A stretch of 64,000 nt of DNA from Rotaria socialis (GCA_905331475.1 CAJNYU010000560.1:202317-266316); one strand, 5' to 3'. Positions 26,517 through 40,483 are shown, numbered from the stretch's first letter. A program made the numbers and translations. Notes: generated from the sequence alone by a model not told the origin.

Positions 26517-29500
26517 TTTTATTTGTTCTATAAGCTAAACGCAATGTGACATTTAATACTATGTTTAACTGATGCTTAAATCGAACAGACACTTCCCAGT
26601 GTATATGTATACGTATTATATATACCAAATAATAATATAATGTTAAAAAAAATAGCGTCGCCAGAATATTTTATTGGATTATCTCAATGACCAATCAGAA
26701 ATTAGTTATCAAAATGTGTCACCCGTTGCAATGCACTTCCGTGCAAAAGCATTAGACGATATTATGTCTCATATAGATTGACGTGTCATCGTTTGAAATA
26801 TTTGTTCTATTAGATTGACAGATTTCTGTAATGTATTGAAATCGATTTGCAAACGCAACATTTCTCTTTGACTAAATCAAGAGAGAACAGTCGTATGCCG
26901 ATAAACTACAAGCGCTGTAGCACTTTTTCTTCGTGATCCGTGGATGAGCTGATTTGCTGAAAACATATTTTGGAGAATAATACCAAAACAAAATTATGCA
27001 TAGATTCGTTTTATCGTATTCTTAACTCTTGGAAGAGAATTCGATAGAGAGTTTTTCTCCGCCAAAACACTCTCGTAATCTATCGAGCGATAGAATGACT
27101 TTTGACGAGCGAAAACACCTGCTGCACAGAAATTCTGTAATAAGTACTCAGAATGAGTATAGTCTACAATATGCTGCTGCTATGTTTCTCGATAACTGAA
27201 AATAGATGTATTAAAACAACCTATTATTTTAACGCTAAGAAAAGATTAATAGAACATGTTCGATCTTCTATGAAAATAACATGATTAACCGAATCAAAAG
27301 TGTCTATTAGAATACAGTTTTTGCTAATAAATGATTTTGCTTGATCGAATAATAATAATATAAACATTAATCATGACGTTATGATTCTTCGTCTTGTTCC
27401 AGGGTTAATGTTGATAGTTGAAGGTACAACCTTATCTCTATTTTAATTAGCCTATTAAAAGCATGTTCATATCTTTATTGTTTTGTTCGATTAACCTTCA
27501 AAGAAAACAGTGTGCACACATTTACATTAAAAAAAAAGAAGCAAATGAATAATGTCAGATAGAGCAACGCGAAGGGTATATAAATAATATCGTTAAACTA
27601 GCTAATGAATATGATGTAAGATCTTGATCAATGTTCTACTTTATTTCGTTCTTCTTCTTCTTCTAGTCGATAGGAAAAAAATTTGAAATCATCTGATCTA
27701 CATTCTGCATATAAAATACGGTACATTTAATTATAAATAAAAAAGTTCAAGAATGACAGCCTGCAAGGATGAAGAGACGGTTATCTATAGCACGCTTAAG
27801 GATAATACAAAGGAGAATCCTTCGTTGGTTTTCATATGTTAAGTAAATAATAATGAGAACAAGAGGTGGCACACATTTTCTTGTCTCTTGAAACCATGAT
27901 ACTCTTCCCTAATGACTATTTTATAGTGCTAAAACGTTTATCCAGGACAAAAGATTACGATCCTCGTAAACTTTCGTATGACTTAACCTTAGATTACCCA
28001 CTATCATATAGCGCTGTTTGTAATTATAATATACAATTGAATACATATCAGCTACGTCTCGTACAAGATTATCTACCCATCCTTTTCTCCCATATTTATT
28101 AAAACAAGCACAAAACTTAATAATTAGTCTTTTTTTGAATAGAATATAAACCGTAAATCTCTATAACTGATACGCATAACTCAACTCGCGGTCATATGGC
28201 ATCGTAAACCACAGTTGTTTATGCTCATCTCATATGCTATCTGCGTTTGAACATATGGCATTGCATGCCGTTCTAGTATACAACCGGCATGCCTTGTCAA
28301 ATCGGATATCAACTGTTTTTTGATTGATGACTATTCATTCGAAAATTTGGGAACACGAGAAAAAAACTAATTTTTCTTCTTTCGGAAACTATGTTATAAT
28401 TTTGTTTTCATCTTAAATAACGATTAAAATTATAAAGTCTTATTTGTTTCTCATGTGATCATTTAAATTGAATTATCCATATCGAATAAACTCTCGTTTC
28501 CCAAATGAATTATTATTCTTTCCGGATCATAATCGATAGACTCTATAAATTAGTGGTACTATCTAGGAAAGTAATACTCAAATTGATAAAAAAAAGAAAT
28601 AGAAAAGTGATGTCGTTGATCTTTTGCAATGCTATGCATAGTCTTACACGATTCCTGGAACGATCTGCAAGGTAAAACTGTTTTCTTAACATAATGACTT
28701 TGTGTGATTTTTATTTTCCTTGTATTCTAAACATCTACGTAAATCACGTTCGCTAATTGATAACTGTCTATTCTCAACAGTGCTATTGACGTTGATGACA
28801 ATACTAAAATATGTACACGATAGTTGTGCAAATGCCGATCTGCTTGTCTTTCCGTATTTTTCTCTCTCGCGTGCTCTCTCTATCCGCCGTGATATCTCTT
28901 GTTCTTGTCTACTGTGATAGCAAAGCCAACTAACACATACGCAAGCACACATACGTACATACATATATAAGTTCAGAATATATATATATATATATCTACA
29001 AACACTTGTGTAAAGACTAAGACTTAATTATTAACAACTCGATCGAAAACATATTTTCAAAGAAACAAATATTTACATCTGGTTTGATTTGAAACTGCAA
29101 CGTATTCATATTTTCTTTTGCCTGATTTTATCAATATTTATATATTTACTATTTAATTATATATATCTTCATTTGATGTCTCTACTTTATTATCGCGTTT
29201 TTAACGATATATATGACGTTATTCGTCGACATATCGCAGTGAAGTAAGCAATAATTATTTAAAAATTATTATCTTTATAGGAAGAATCTTTTTGTAAGAA
29301 AATATACTACGTAGTTTGTCGTTAGGACTGCATGTCGAAAGAATAGAACAGGAACAAGTCAATCAAATTATATTTGTATAACCAATCAATGATGTCAACT
29401 GAAAGATGCGCAAAAATTGTTATCTTTTCCATTATGTTGTCTTGTAGAGTAATAATTAGAAGTTTTTTAACAACTAAATACACAACAATCATGTTTATTC

Positions 29501-31613
29501 GATCTATTGAAAACCACAATAATATTTTTATCTGATTAATAACTAGTATTGAATTGTACGCTTTGCGTCTAGAGAGCTTTTTTTCTTGCGTACGAATAAA
29601 TCTTCTTAGGTTTAGAAAAACAAATAGATGGAATTCTTTTTTTTCCGGGGAATGTGCAAACGTTGATATTGAATTTACGTCATTGTCTCTTCTATGCCTA
29701 AGACACATGTTGAATAATAGAATCTATAATCATACTAAGAATATCAGCACGATCAAATAGAAAGCATAATTTATACAATATTAATAATCGAGTATTTCAA
29801 ATAGATAGTTATACCTCATTGCTATAGTGACATCTATCATTTTTTCTTGATCATATTACTAATGTTCAGGTATCGCTTCCAGATATTGAATGATGTTATG
29901 TGTGAGATTCTCTAGTGTGTTGCTACATGGACATTAATAATAGCAAAGAAAATTAAAAATTTGCCAATAGAAGCTATTGCTAATATATCTAAGGGTAGGC
30001 CTATTTTGATTTTCTCACTGTGTGTTTTGTGATCGTCCAAACTCAACAAGAATAATCGATAGCTATAAATCTAGATCAAGAAAACTGTACGTTTCCTAGA
30101 AGATTTTATTCTAAAAACGCACAGAATCGTCATTGCTATGGATAGTACTTGCAGTACTTTCATATGACGGTGCTGCTGGTTATTACTCAATGCAGAGGAG
30201 TAAAACATTTTATAAGGAGTCATTGCCCATCAGTTCGGATCGTTGGCCCTAGCTGCAGAATATCATTTAAATTTCTAAGTGACAACTCTGCTAAATTTGA
30301 CTTTCCACGACGATCATTTCACCTGATACTACATCGAGTTTTACGGAAATCAATGACATGTTGACATTGTTTTCCTGGATTTGAGTCCATGTCGCTTGAT
30401 CGTAAGTCACATCATCATTCACAATATGTAGATTGTATTCCTCTCTGTTCAGAAATAAAAATAAACCAGTGCCGTCAATGATGAATGTGATTACATATCG
30501 ACAGTAAACAATAATGGACGGTTCACTTGTCGTTAGCAGAATGAATAAATTATTCACACTAGAATCAGATTAACACTAGTGTTCTGTTTATTTTGTTGTG
30601 ATAAATATTATTATTTCACTAGACTAATTGTTGTTAATAATTAATGATTGACGGCGATCTAAAAGATAAGAGAATTCAAGACAAAAATCGACAGTGTTAA
30701 CAAGCAATGCAATATATTTCGGTTGTTTTCAAATTTCTTCTAATATTTTCTTTCATTTCGTCCTTCTCTCTCGTTTGTGTTGCATGTGTGATAAACATAT
30801 TCTTGTGACATGCAACAATTTAATAAAAATCATTGTCAAGCGTGGTAGTAACCCTACTGTTTTAGGTTGCTGTTACATCGATCAACATTCAACCATTCTG
30901 TATGTCCGATGAGAGATTTCATGTAGATGTTTCGCTACACGAGTGTCTAATTCTATTAATCCGTACCCATCCTCTTGAGTAAGCCAATGATTTCTTATCC
31001 ATGTTATTCGATTAAGTATAGTTACATTACAACAAGCAACTCATGAATACTAAAAAAGGAATCAGAATCTTTCTCAATATATATATATATCGATCGATTT
31101 AAAGATAGATTTATTCATATTTTTCTGGTTCCTCTAAAGAAACAAGTACATTAAGATAACTGCATCTATTGAACCAGAGAGAAAGAAAAGCAACTGTTCG
31201 TAACCATCGACGATGACGCGGCTACATCTAAAGGTAGATATATTGTCATTAATGCATGGCATTATTTATCAATAATAATCTATTGATAAGATAAAAATAC
31301 AAGAAAAATACCCTCTAGATACAAAGGAACTATTTTCTTTTGTATTGATAATCTATCCAGGGTCAAACATCTTTTGTTAGGTTTTTTCCTCGTCGATATC
31401 CGACGTTTATTTCTTCCGGTTGATTTGCTTGCAATTAATATCCGGAACAGAAATATTCTTGATAGTATGTGTGTTAGGTAATCAAACACATGGAAATAAT
31501 TATGTAATTAGGAAATCGTTTTTAGTCATGTAACTAACGCATGCTTGCATATTTTTTCCTATCATTATGAGTTCTCACTAGAGACATACAAGTGTATAAC
31601 TGTAAAGAGTATA
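26517..31613. other. About 5 kb without recognisable gene
   Basis: AT-rich DNA with a (TA)n tract at 28978-28996, another near 31079-31090, and short open frames on both strands (for example 29322-29708 minus and 30291-30557 minus) that overlap each other, lack recognisable motifs and have no matching splice partners. Its 3' end must contain the K2P promoter; 26517 onward is the SMAP 5' flank. No tRNA, repeat family or conserved domain recognised. Confidence 0.5.
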
Positions 31614-33659
31614 ATGCTGTTTGAAACACCTACTGGACACTACCACCACCACCATCACCATCACCATCATCACCGTAGATCTTTGCCATCCGGACGTCAT
31701 AAGATTCATTTCTCGAGCAATACTAGTTTATATGACAATATTGCTGCACCCAAAGCCAATGGACATATTCCGTAAGTATCACCGATGAAAAAACTGATTG
31801 AAAGTATGATATGAATTCATGTTATTCATTCTATTGTTATAAAACATATGTCAAACATCTCCTATAACGCATGCGATCTGATCTATCTATTACTTTGATG
31901 ACGTACGTGTGTATATGGGCTGTGATCGAGTCAATTGTGATCATAAAACATTACCATATTGTTGTTTTGTCGAGTAAAGATATCACGCCTAAGTATTATT
32001 TTATTGTCTACACAATTCAACACGATTTGAAAGATTTATAGGATCGACTAAACTGCTAATTATTATTATTATTTGCGTTGTTCAAAATAGAATTCATTCG
32101 AATTTTTTCTTTAACGTTGAACTAAACAATGTTCTATTTTCATTTGACCAGGAAACAACGACGAGATGAGCTGCTTCAAGAGCAGCAACGACAAAGTGGC
32201 CAACTGCACAAGAAAACTGGTCCTTTTCATTCGGAACGTATGGAACGGTGTAAAAACTGCTGTAAATCCGTAACAACATTTATATTTTCACGTGTTGGAC
32301 TTTGTTTACTCGTTGTGGCATATGCGTTTGCTGGCGGCGTTGTATTTCAATTACTTGAAGGGCCTCATGAAGGCGAAGTTAGTCAAGGTGTTCATCGACG
32401 TTTAAATATAACAGTAGAACGATTATTTAACACGAGTGAACAATCAAAAGTTTTACATGTAAATAATTGGACAACGATGGCTAGACAAATACTTGAAGAA
32501 TACCAATTAGATTTAGTTCGCCAAACAAAACGTGGTTATCAAGGCGAACGTTTTGAAGATGATACTAAACAATGGAATTTTCCAGGTGCAATTCTCTATG
32601 CTATTACAGTTATTACAACAATCGGTAATAGATTTTTATATGTATGTATTTGTAAAATTTATTTTTCTGTTATTTCTAGGCTATGGACATATAACTTGGT
32701 ATGAAGGAATGATTGGATATACTCAGAATTTTTATTCTACTAATAGAACTGGATAAATAATATCAGTTAAAAACTTCTATATTAAAAATAAAGCGAGCTA
32801 TCAGAAGGGCTAGACAAAATCACCGGCGTGTCGTCTCTATCAGAGTTCATCACACAAAGAACTATATCTTGATGTGAGATGAACATCAAAAATTTTCCTT
32901 TTATTTATTCTAGCAAAACAAATTATGGAAAAATCATGACAATGATCTATGCTATATTTGGTATTCCTCTAATGTTATTATGTCTAGCAAATATTGGTTC
33001 GACAATGGCTGATGCATTTCGTTTTATCTATTGTAATGTTTGCTGTTCCTATTGTAATATGATAAAGAAACGTCGTAATATTCGAGCATTACAATCAGTT
33101 GAATTATCACAGAATTCATCATCATCAGTTCCAAAATTTCCCAATGTAACAACATCACCACCAAGTTCTCTAGCAACAGTATCGACCAATCATATTGAAT
33201 CTAAGCCATCGACAAGTGTTGTTGAATTTGTTGATAATTTTAATATTGATTATCGTAAAGCAACAATACCAATTAGCGTTACACTTTCATTATTATCATC
33301 ATATTTAATACTTGGAGCCGTGCTTTTTAGCGAATGGGAAAATTGGAAGCTTTTAGATGGTGCTTATTTTTGTTTTGTTACACTTGCAACAATCGGTTTA
33401 GGTAAAAATTTCTTTCTTGGAATAAATAAATGAGATCCTATTTTTCTCTTTCTCTTTCTCTCGTTAAGGCGATCTTGTACCAGGAAAATCAATCACATCA
33501 ACACAAGTTGAAGGTAAACTTGTTATATGTGCTCTTTATGTTCTTTTTGGTTTATCATTAATGGCTATGTGTTTTAATTTGATGCAAGAGGAAGTACGCG
33601 CTAAATTTCGAAGACTAGGAAATAAACTTGGAATTATTGATGATCCGAACTTTTGGTAA
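31614..33659 (+). CDS. Two-pore-domain (K2P/KCNK) potassium channel
   Basis: Five exons: 31614-31771, 32152-32624, 32680-32698, 32914-33401 and 33469-33659, giving 442 residues in frame. The cytoplasmic N-terminus carries ten consecutive His after GHY. TM1 is around residues 96-121 (FIFSRVGLCLLVVAYAFAGG). The extracellular cap loop has three N-glycosylation sequons (NIT, NTS, NWT). Pore 1 reads ITVITTIGYGHIT, followed by KTNYGKIMTMIYAIFGIPL (TM2). A Ser/Pro/Asn-rich loop lies between TM2 and TM3. Pore 2 reads FVTLATIGLGDLVPG, followed by the TM4 segment ICALYVLFGLSLMAMCFNLM. Both selectivity filters are intact. K2P dimers carry background K+ current at the plasma membrane. Exon 3 is only 19 nt and encodes the filter residues YGHIT. 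The nearest vertebrate subfamily cannot be assigned by eye. Confidence 0.92.
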
Positions 33660-33741
33660 TCATTGAAATAGATTTTTTTCCGGGTATTTAATCAATCTAT
33701 GTATTGTTGTTGTTACTACTTGTTTTTGTATATGTCTAGAG

Positions 33742-33747
33742 AATAAA
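33742..33747 (+). terminator. poly(A) signal AATAAA of the K2P gene
   Basis: Canonical signal 83 bp after the K2P stop. Confidence 0.6.
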
Positions 33748-35682
33748 AATTAATGTCTCAATGTAGTTTTTGATAAATTTCTGTTATCATAATGATATTT
33801 AGTTTATCAATATCAAGAAGAAATTTGGAGTTATTTTGTTTTTTAAAATTTAGCAAGTATGGAGTAGGAACGCTATCTGTTTTTCATAAGGTGATACTGA
33901 AGTTTTTGTTCAAATCAAAATTGGAACGACCCTGGTGAATTTCCACTATGGTGTGCTGAGATTTTCTTCGTTTGATGAAGATAAACATCATTATTCTCTG
34001 CGGAACTTCAATTACGTTTGTTACATGATTAGGATACTTGTTGCTTTTACTGATTCAGAAAGACTGACAAATTTCGCTTTTTTTTCTATCATATTTTGAC
34101 GTGGATCGGAATGTCAGTGATTGAACACATTCGCAATTTTCTTTGAAATCAAAACCAAAAATTCTTGAAGCCATGCAAACTTAACTCCTATGAACGCGAA
34201 CTTTAGCCACACTCACACTTTCAAGATAGCATATATCCAATAATTCTATCATTGGTTTCTCGTCGAACCATCAAGCAGGAGCAAAGTATACGGTGTCGAA
34301 AACTGAAACCAATTGGTTTTTCAAGAGTGTTCGAATATTTAAATAGTAATACGGGCGCAGGAACGCTCATGAATAGAATTCATACATTTTCGCAATTCGA
34401 TACCAAGGATAACAAGGGAAATACAGTAATACGCCTTTTCACATTGAATCCCGAATGAAGCATCGTGACTCTCAACTATCCACATAATTTTTAATCCGCA
34501 CAATATTACATCTTATACTCATTTTACTTCACTTGGGAAAATGCAGATGATCAATCCCATTGAAAGGAGTATAATTTCTTGTGAAATGAGCAGTTACATT
34601 GTCACAGCAAAATAAATCAAACAGCTCTGCAGGATTAGTTCGATTTCGAAATTTGATAGAACCACCTAAGTCATACATACATAAAGAGCTTTATCATAGA
34701 AGGATGCCCACTGTTAGGTATGAACTGCTCCATGCGTTCGCATGATGGGAACTTGTGTTTTCATTGATGGCTTAGAGAATATGTCGTTCGAAGCGATTTA
34801 AAAAGGTAACATTAACAACACTTAAATTTGACGAAGTTCTCGTACTATTAAGTAATTTCTATAATAAGTACTTCATTGTACTTGAATGTAAGAAATTTGC
34901 CAGCACTTTTAACTGATTTAAACAACAAGCCGTTATAAGCAATTTACTCAACAAAGCAACTTGACACAACTTAATTTATGCGAGTCTAAGTGATTTTAAC
35001 GCTTACAATAGAAAATCATTCACATGAAATAGAAGTCGTCGTCGTTTAAACGTACATTCATTTGATATTGAAACCTGAGACTTAAGTAAGAACTTGTTAC
35101 CTAAGCGCTGGTTCTCCTTTCATGCGCATACTGTTACTGAGAATTATCTGACTGCTTCTCTTATATGTATTCTTAAACATACAAGTGCCCATCTTCGGCA
35201 ACCACTAATAAAGGTAATTGAAGGGCACCGTGCTCTGTGTCTTCTGAAACCTCGCATATCCATCAGTGTGCCATTCAAAGATTAGTATATCTGCAAATTT
35301 AGTATTAAAAAAAAGCAAGCACCATTTTAACTAGCAGTAGCGTGAATATCTCTCTCTCTCTCTCTACGATTACATTCATAGAAGGTAAAAACTTGAAAAA
35401 AAGATTTCTTGTTCATATAACTTCTTGACAATCACGGAGCGATACAGACATTCTATGTTCAGGGTGGGAAAGTACGTGGTTGAGTTTTTGATTGAAATCA
35501 GTCTTCGATCTATTAAAATATTACTTCCTGTAATTATTCTGACCAGTCTCATTTGGTAGTGCACTCAACATTATTACTCTTAATCAGTATCAGTTGCGAA
35601 AATCTGTATGTTCTCTTTACTTTATTGCACTCTCTACAAATAACTTGATATGTTCTATCATTATTATGATCCCTTGTTTATA
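33748..35682. other. Gene-free spacer
   Basis: About 1.9 kb. Open frames at 34252-34458 and 35094-35285 have no recognisable motifs. A short CT repeat lies at 35351-35366. Nothing else stands out. Confidence 0.45.
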
Positions 35683-36470
35683 GGAAGATGGATATAAATT
35701 AAAATTCACTGCTCGATCAATCATTTTATGTAAACTTTTTACTTATTTTGGAACTACTCTTTCGGCATTATTACCATCTTTTATTGTACTTTCATCAATA
35801 GACAGCTGGATGTAAGCTCGTCGAATATAGAACGACGCATTTTCAGTAATGTTCACACGGCTAAATGTTTAATATTATTCGTTACTCTATTTTTTTTCCA
35901 TTACTTTTCATTATATCATTGGTGATGACAGATTTAAGCACAAATAAAGACACTATTAGCTGTCGTATCCACGGCGATAGAGTTTTCGTTCAACCATGTA
36001 GTATTCTTGAATTTGTGCTCTTCTCTTTTATGGCCCCTCTACTAATGTTAATCTTCGACTTTTTGACAATACTCAACATACAACGATATCGTAGAGCAGT
36101 TTCAACAGCGTGCTTTCGTCGCCGTACTGAAACTCAACTTTTTCAGATACTTTTTATTCAAGTAATCGTACAGCTACTCCTTTTTCCCGCTCTGTGTAGT
36201 CGATCTACTGTCCACTTTTCCCGGTATTTATGAGTCAACGTCTACCTTACATTCAAGTTTTTTAATTTGTCGCGTTGCATTTCATATCTCGTATGCGACG
36301 CCATTTTTCTTGTATACTCTTTCATCTCGCACGTTTCGAAAAGAGTGTTTCTTACTTTAACTATCGAAATATCATCATGTCAAGTTCATAATCGAATTGA
36401 AGCAATGAGACGCAACACTATTCCAAAAGACCAACAGAAAAATACTCAAATAAAAGAGTCTAAACTGTAA
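35683..36470 (+). pseudogene. Rhodopsin-like GPCR pseudogene (truncated, frameshifted)
   Basis: The reading starts within a TM3-like segment (KLFTYFGTTLSALLPSFIVL then SSIDSW), passes through a TM4-like segment (SNVHTAKCLILFVTLFF), shifts frame in a run of T near 35890, continues through an open frame 35865-36233 with CRIHGDRVFVQPCSILEF (extracellular loop) and a TM5-like segment FSFMAPLLMLIFDFLTI, then shifts again near 36215 and near 36350. TM1-2 are missing. At least three frame changes and a lost 5' end make a functional product unlikely. The style resembles the intact receptor at 50608-51609, suggesting a shared rotifer-expanded family (inference). Confidence 0.7.
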
Positions 36471-37005
36471 CGAGAATTTCACTTCTCTTATCGCTTGAAA
36501 ATATTCTAATTGACTCATCGAATACAAAATTTGTGTATAGCAATATTGTTTTTAAATGTACGTAGGCTGATTCTTATTTATATATGATTATGTATTTAAA
36601 TAAACTAACTATAATGTTTTATTGTGATATGTTTAACAATAAAAACAAGTAGTCGAAAACTGTGCATTAAAAATTCTCATACAATTACTGAATTGGCCGT
36701 GTTCGTGCAAATTATTATTGAATCTAAATCATACTCTCAGAATAGCACCTGACAATAAATCTGGAGCACTATCAATGCCAAATGAGAGAATAAAAAAAAA
36801 CGTATGTGTTTTATGTCGTGTGTGTCGAAAAATAGTCTACCTACTGTTTAGACGAATTCATCCGATTAGTGTCTCTACGAAGGTTTGCGATGAGTACATT
36901 CAGAATGAATTATACTCTGATGACTTTGTACTAGAAAACAATGGTTGTAACTCTCACAACTTGTCACGTAAACTTTATTTAAAATTTCAGCGGACTAGAA
37001 AGAAA
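36471..37005. other. Spacer between two pseudogenes
   Basis: AT-rich. The first half of a plus-strand open frame (36718-37191, 157 codons) lies here; its second half is antisense to the b561 pseudogene. No recognisable motif, so it is not called as a gene. Confidence 0.4.
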
Positions 37006-37755
37006 TCAACCTTGCATCCAAATCAGAACTACCAACGGTATTACAAGACTAATCGCAAAACAAAAATTGAGCAGAAACAAAATGAGTTTCAATTTGTTAA
37101 GATAACCATGACCGTTCGTTTGATCCTGCTGTTCATCATTGGATTGATGATCGCTTCCATCTTTACTCTTTTCGAGTCCTATTGTAGGTGATTTTAATCG
37201 AAATCGATATTGGACCACTTCAAAAACAATAAAAAGGATCACAATCCAAGCCGACCAAAGTGACATAATGGCCACGAAACCATTATGATATTTTAGCAGA
37301 ACGTAAACGACAAGAAATATCGTTGGCACTGAAAGTGTGAAAGCAAGCATGCCAGTTGTTCGATGAACCCAGTTGAATATAAAACGAAAGGGACTATCCG
37401 GATGACAACGAAATAACGCCATCCATACCTAAATAAGTGCGCAGCCTACTATGATCGCACCTAATATCGAATGAGCAAACATATAATTTCCGTCTCCAAC
37501 CTGGCCCACCCATCGGTCTTGTGCTTGGCCCAAAATGAGAAAAAATCCAAGCAATGTTCCAATAACAGCTAACACAAGACTAAATCTGTGTACTTGAAAT
37601 CAAACACCGTCACCGAGTAGTTGTTTTTGTTTATTCAAGCGTATTGAACGGCCATAACGTGCAAATAAAACTCCTGTGGAAGCAAAGAGTATCCAAGAAA
37701 ATACCATGTGCTCTGGCTAGCGAATAATCTGGTGCTGTAGCATTACTTGACATTT
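37006..37755 (-). pseudogene. FRRS1-like: Ferric-chelate reductase 1-like / cytochrome b561 domain pseudogene
   Basis: Reading leftward from about 37745: APDYSLARAHG, a one-base frameshift, then WILFASTGVLFARYGRSIR, LLGDGV, a TGA where Trp is expected, FQVHRFSLVLAVIGTLLGFF, YMFAHSILGAIIVGCALI, a TAG, then an open frame from 37422 giving VWMALFRCHPDSPFRF, NWVHRTTGMLAFTLSVP and two further hydrophobic segments. The His residues in ARAHG, QVHR, FAHS and WVHR match the four haem-ligating histidines of the eukaryotic b561 fold found in FRRS1/DOMON reductases. The DOMON/reeler domains expected upstream are not found. Two stops and one frameshift show it is dead. The family is normally a transmembrane electron carrier that reduces ferric iron. 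Confidence 0.8.
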
Positions 37756-40483
37756 TTTTATTTTTTTATTTTTTGTACAAAAAACTTCAACAGAATATAT
37801 CTTGCTGAGTATTTTAATGATAGACTAGCTCACATCCATTATATATATACAAATAAATTTTGCTTCGTCATCCTACCAAAAATAGTAATTATATGTTTTT
37901 TGGTTATTCTTGCAATTCTCTGCCTCTCTCTTTTATATGCATGATCAATTACTACAATAACGAAAGCGAGTACTCATTTGCTGTCCTGAATTAATGTAGT
38001 ATGAATCTCATGAAGTGCCGCAAGAACAAAGACCCCACCGAGATTATGAAACAGAACGATAAACATGCAAATTTTTTCCCGTATAAATCAACATGACAAC
38101 GCAAAAAAACGACTCAATGTATGAAAATTATATTCTTAACCCATCAACTTAACCTTCAATCAAAAGTTAGAGAAAAAGTACATGAGAAATCCTTACTGAA
38201 CTCATGATTGCGAGTCCTTATCGATCAGTTTATTACGGTGCATTTTATAGATGTGTAATACGATCTTTATTTTTATAAAATTCACTATGCAATTTGCATA
38301 GAACATATCTTACATTTAGTGGAACAATTAATGTAGCTTTTGAAATTATATAAAACTACAAAGAAAATCGATTCCAAGATTTTCCTTTTCTTTTTCTTAT
38401 TAGATTTCTTCATTCTCATCCTATAAAATTCGTTCATTCGTAAGTTCTTCAAGCTAGAATAATAGAGGTTTACACAGATATTTTCGTCATGGACACTGGG
38501 ACAGTGGCTTCTGTTTAAAACAACGGAAAACTTATTGTTAAAATCAGTACAGACGTTTATAAAAAGCTACTTGCTATCGTATAAAGATGTTGTGCTACGA
38601 AAACATACTAATTTTTATCTACAAGCATCTTGTAGATGATCATTTAGAAGACAAAGTTATTACACTGATAGAAAATGAAATCAGAGACAGTATTTTTTCA
38701 TGGACAAAGCGCAACCTATTTTTAATTTTTCTGTGGTCAATCCATTTTTACTGGCTCGATAATTTACAAAATTCTATAAAAATAAATACTCTACATTTAA
38801 AAACATTTTAAATTTTCACCAATTGCTTGCTGCTTATTTTGTTGCCTGATATCTGAGATCTAATAGGAATATTAGTCAATAAGTATCATCTTTCTCGAAC
38901 AGTTTGAATCGTGCACAAGTCAAAGTTTGTTCAAAATATCGAAATAGAAAAACCGAGACGGCTTTTACTTTTATGAGTACGACATGTTTTTCTTTGTTTC
39001 AAGCACTGAGATGTTGATGTAAAATCCAGAAAAAATTAGTTTTTTTTCTATTTTCTAACATTGTTTCAGTCGAAATAAGAAAGCCCTAAATTATCATCAT
39101 GATAAAAAAATAAATGAAATTTTCGACAAATCTGTTTATCAATCATAAAGCATATAATTATTGAAAGTGAATGCGAACCATTGTTCGGTTTGTAGAGTTG
39201 GAATTGCAACGCTTCCATTCCTTCAAACCGACAAAAACATCGATCGAGAAAAAAATGATGTTCCCAGAATCTTCGTAGGAAAGAGCTATTCATTTCTTTG
39301 TTGTCTCATTTTTATGACATACAATAGTTATTTAACAACGAAGGACACTTGATAATCCTTTTGAAATGAGTAAAGAAAAAAGCGCTTATCACAAAGTATG
39401 GGAATAGTGTTTTGTTTGTCAGGTTCAACGTTGATTCAAATAATACAATATGAAACTGTTCTGTCACACACGCGCACATACACATCCGAACCACAAAACC
39501 GGATCCGGGTAATTTTTTGAACCGCAAGGCTCTAACACACACACACACTCTCTGGTCAAGAAAAGTTCTCATGGTGATGTATGTTTTTTCTTCTCACTGA
39601 CCTTGTCCGATTCTGACGCTCGACAGACAGAACAAGTGCGTTCATATTCAATGAACTTTTTCAAGCAGCAACTTTTGAGACGAGTGCACTAAAAGTTCTC
39701 TCTACTGAAAGGAGGGTATTACGAAAAACGAGTTAAATGCGTTCGTTCGTTCGTTCGTTCGTCCAACAAGAAAGCAGATGCATAAACTTAACAAACCGCA
39801 AACAATATCTGTAGTGATAAGTTTCACCGACGGTAATCGGGGTCTGGGAACTCTAATATGGTGTCAGATTTTCAGAATTTATCATCCTCAACTTTTTTAG
39901 TAAAAAAACGTTTTTTCGAGAAATAGTTTTCCTTGTAAAGTTTGATCAGATGCTGTCAGGCTCGAGGGAGTCGAATCGAAGGTCAAATTTTTGAAGTTTC
40001 GCTTTCTACCTTTTTTCTTATGGAGAAAACAAGAGTATTTTAGGAAAAAAATGCCTTTGTTTAAAGTGTGACAGAAAGTTTTTGACGCAGAGTCATTCTA
40101 TTTTAAGTGTAGTTTTTCAAAAACATTTTGTCATCGTTTTGATAAACAAAGAGGGTTGCACAGAGGCCTATTGCACAGAATGAACACATGAGCTTTTTGA
40201 AAAAGTAAAACTAAGTGACCAGCAACTGACGAGTGACTGGTATTTCGAAAGCGTTTAGAAATACCACGACGACGTTATTAGCGGTTATGATCCTAAACAA
40301 ATAAATAAAGTTGATTCAAATAAGGTAGCGGCTGTCACTGGATCGAATATTAAACGCTTAATAATCTTTCATAGGTCAAGCTAATTTATAATGCACTAGG
40401 AACTGTTTAGATCATCGTATTTTCGTGATAGGAATTCTTTGTCGACAAACTTTTTAAAGGTATCATTCGATGATGTTGATAGT

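Noticed and set aside
29322..29708. 128-codon minus-strand open frame
   Set aside because: Overlaps another frame on the plus strand, no recognisable motif, no splice partner, AT-driven residues.
30291..30557. 88-codon minus-strand frame that looks somewhat protein-like (FIIDGTGLFLFLNREEYNL)
   Set aside because: Could be an old gene fragment, but I found no neighbouring exon or family match, so it is not called.
36718..37191. 157-codon plus-strand frame ending in a hydrophobic segment
   Set aside because: Its second half is antisense to the b561 pseudogene, where a hydrophobic reading is expected by chance; the first half has no motif.
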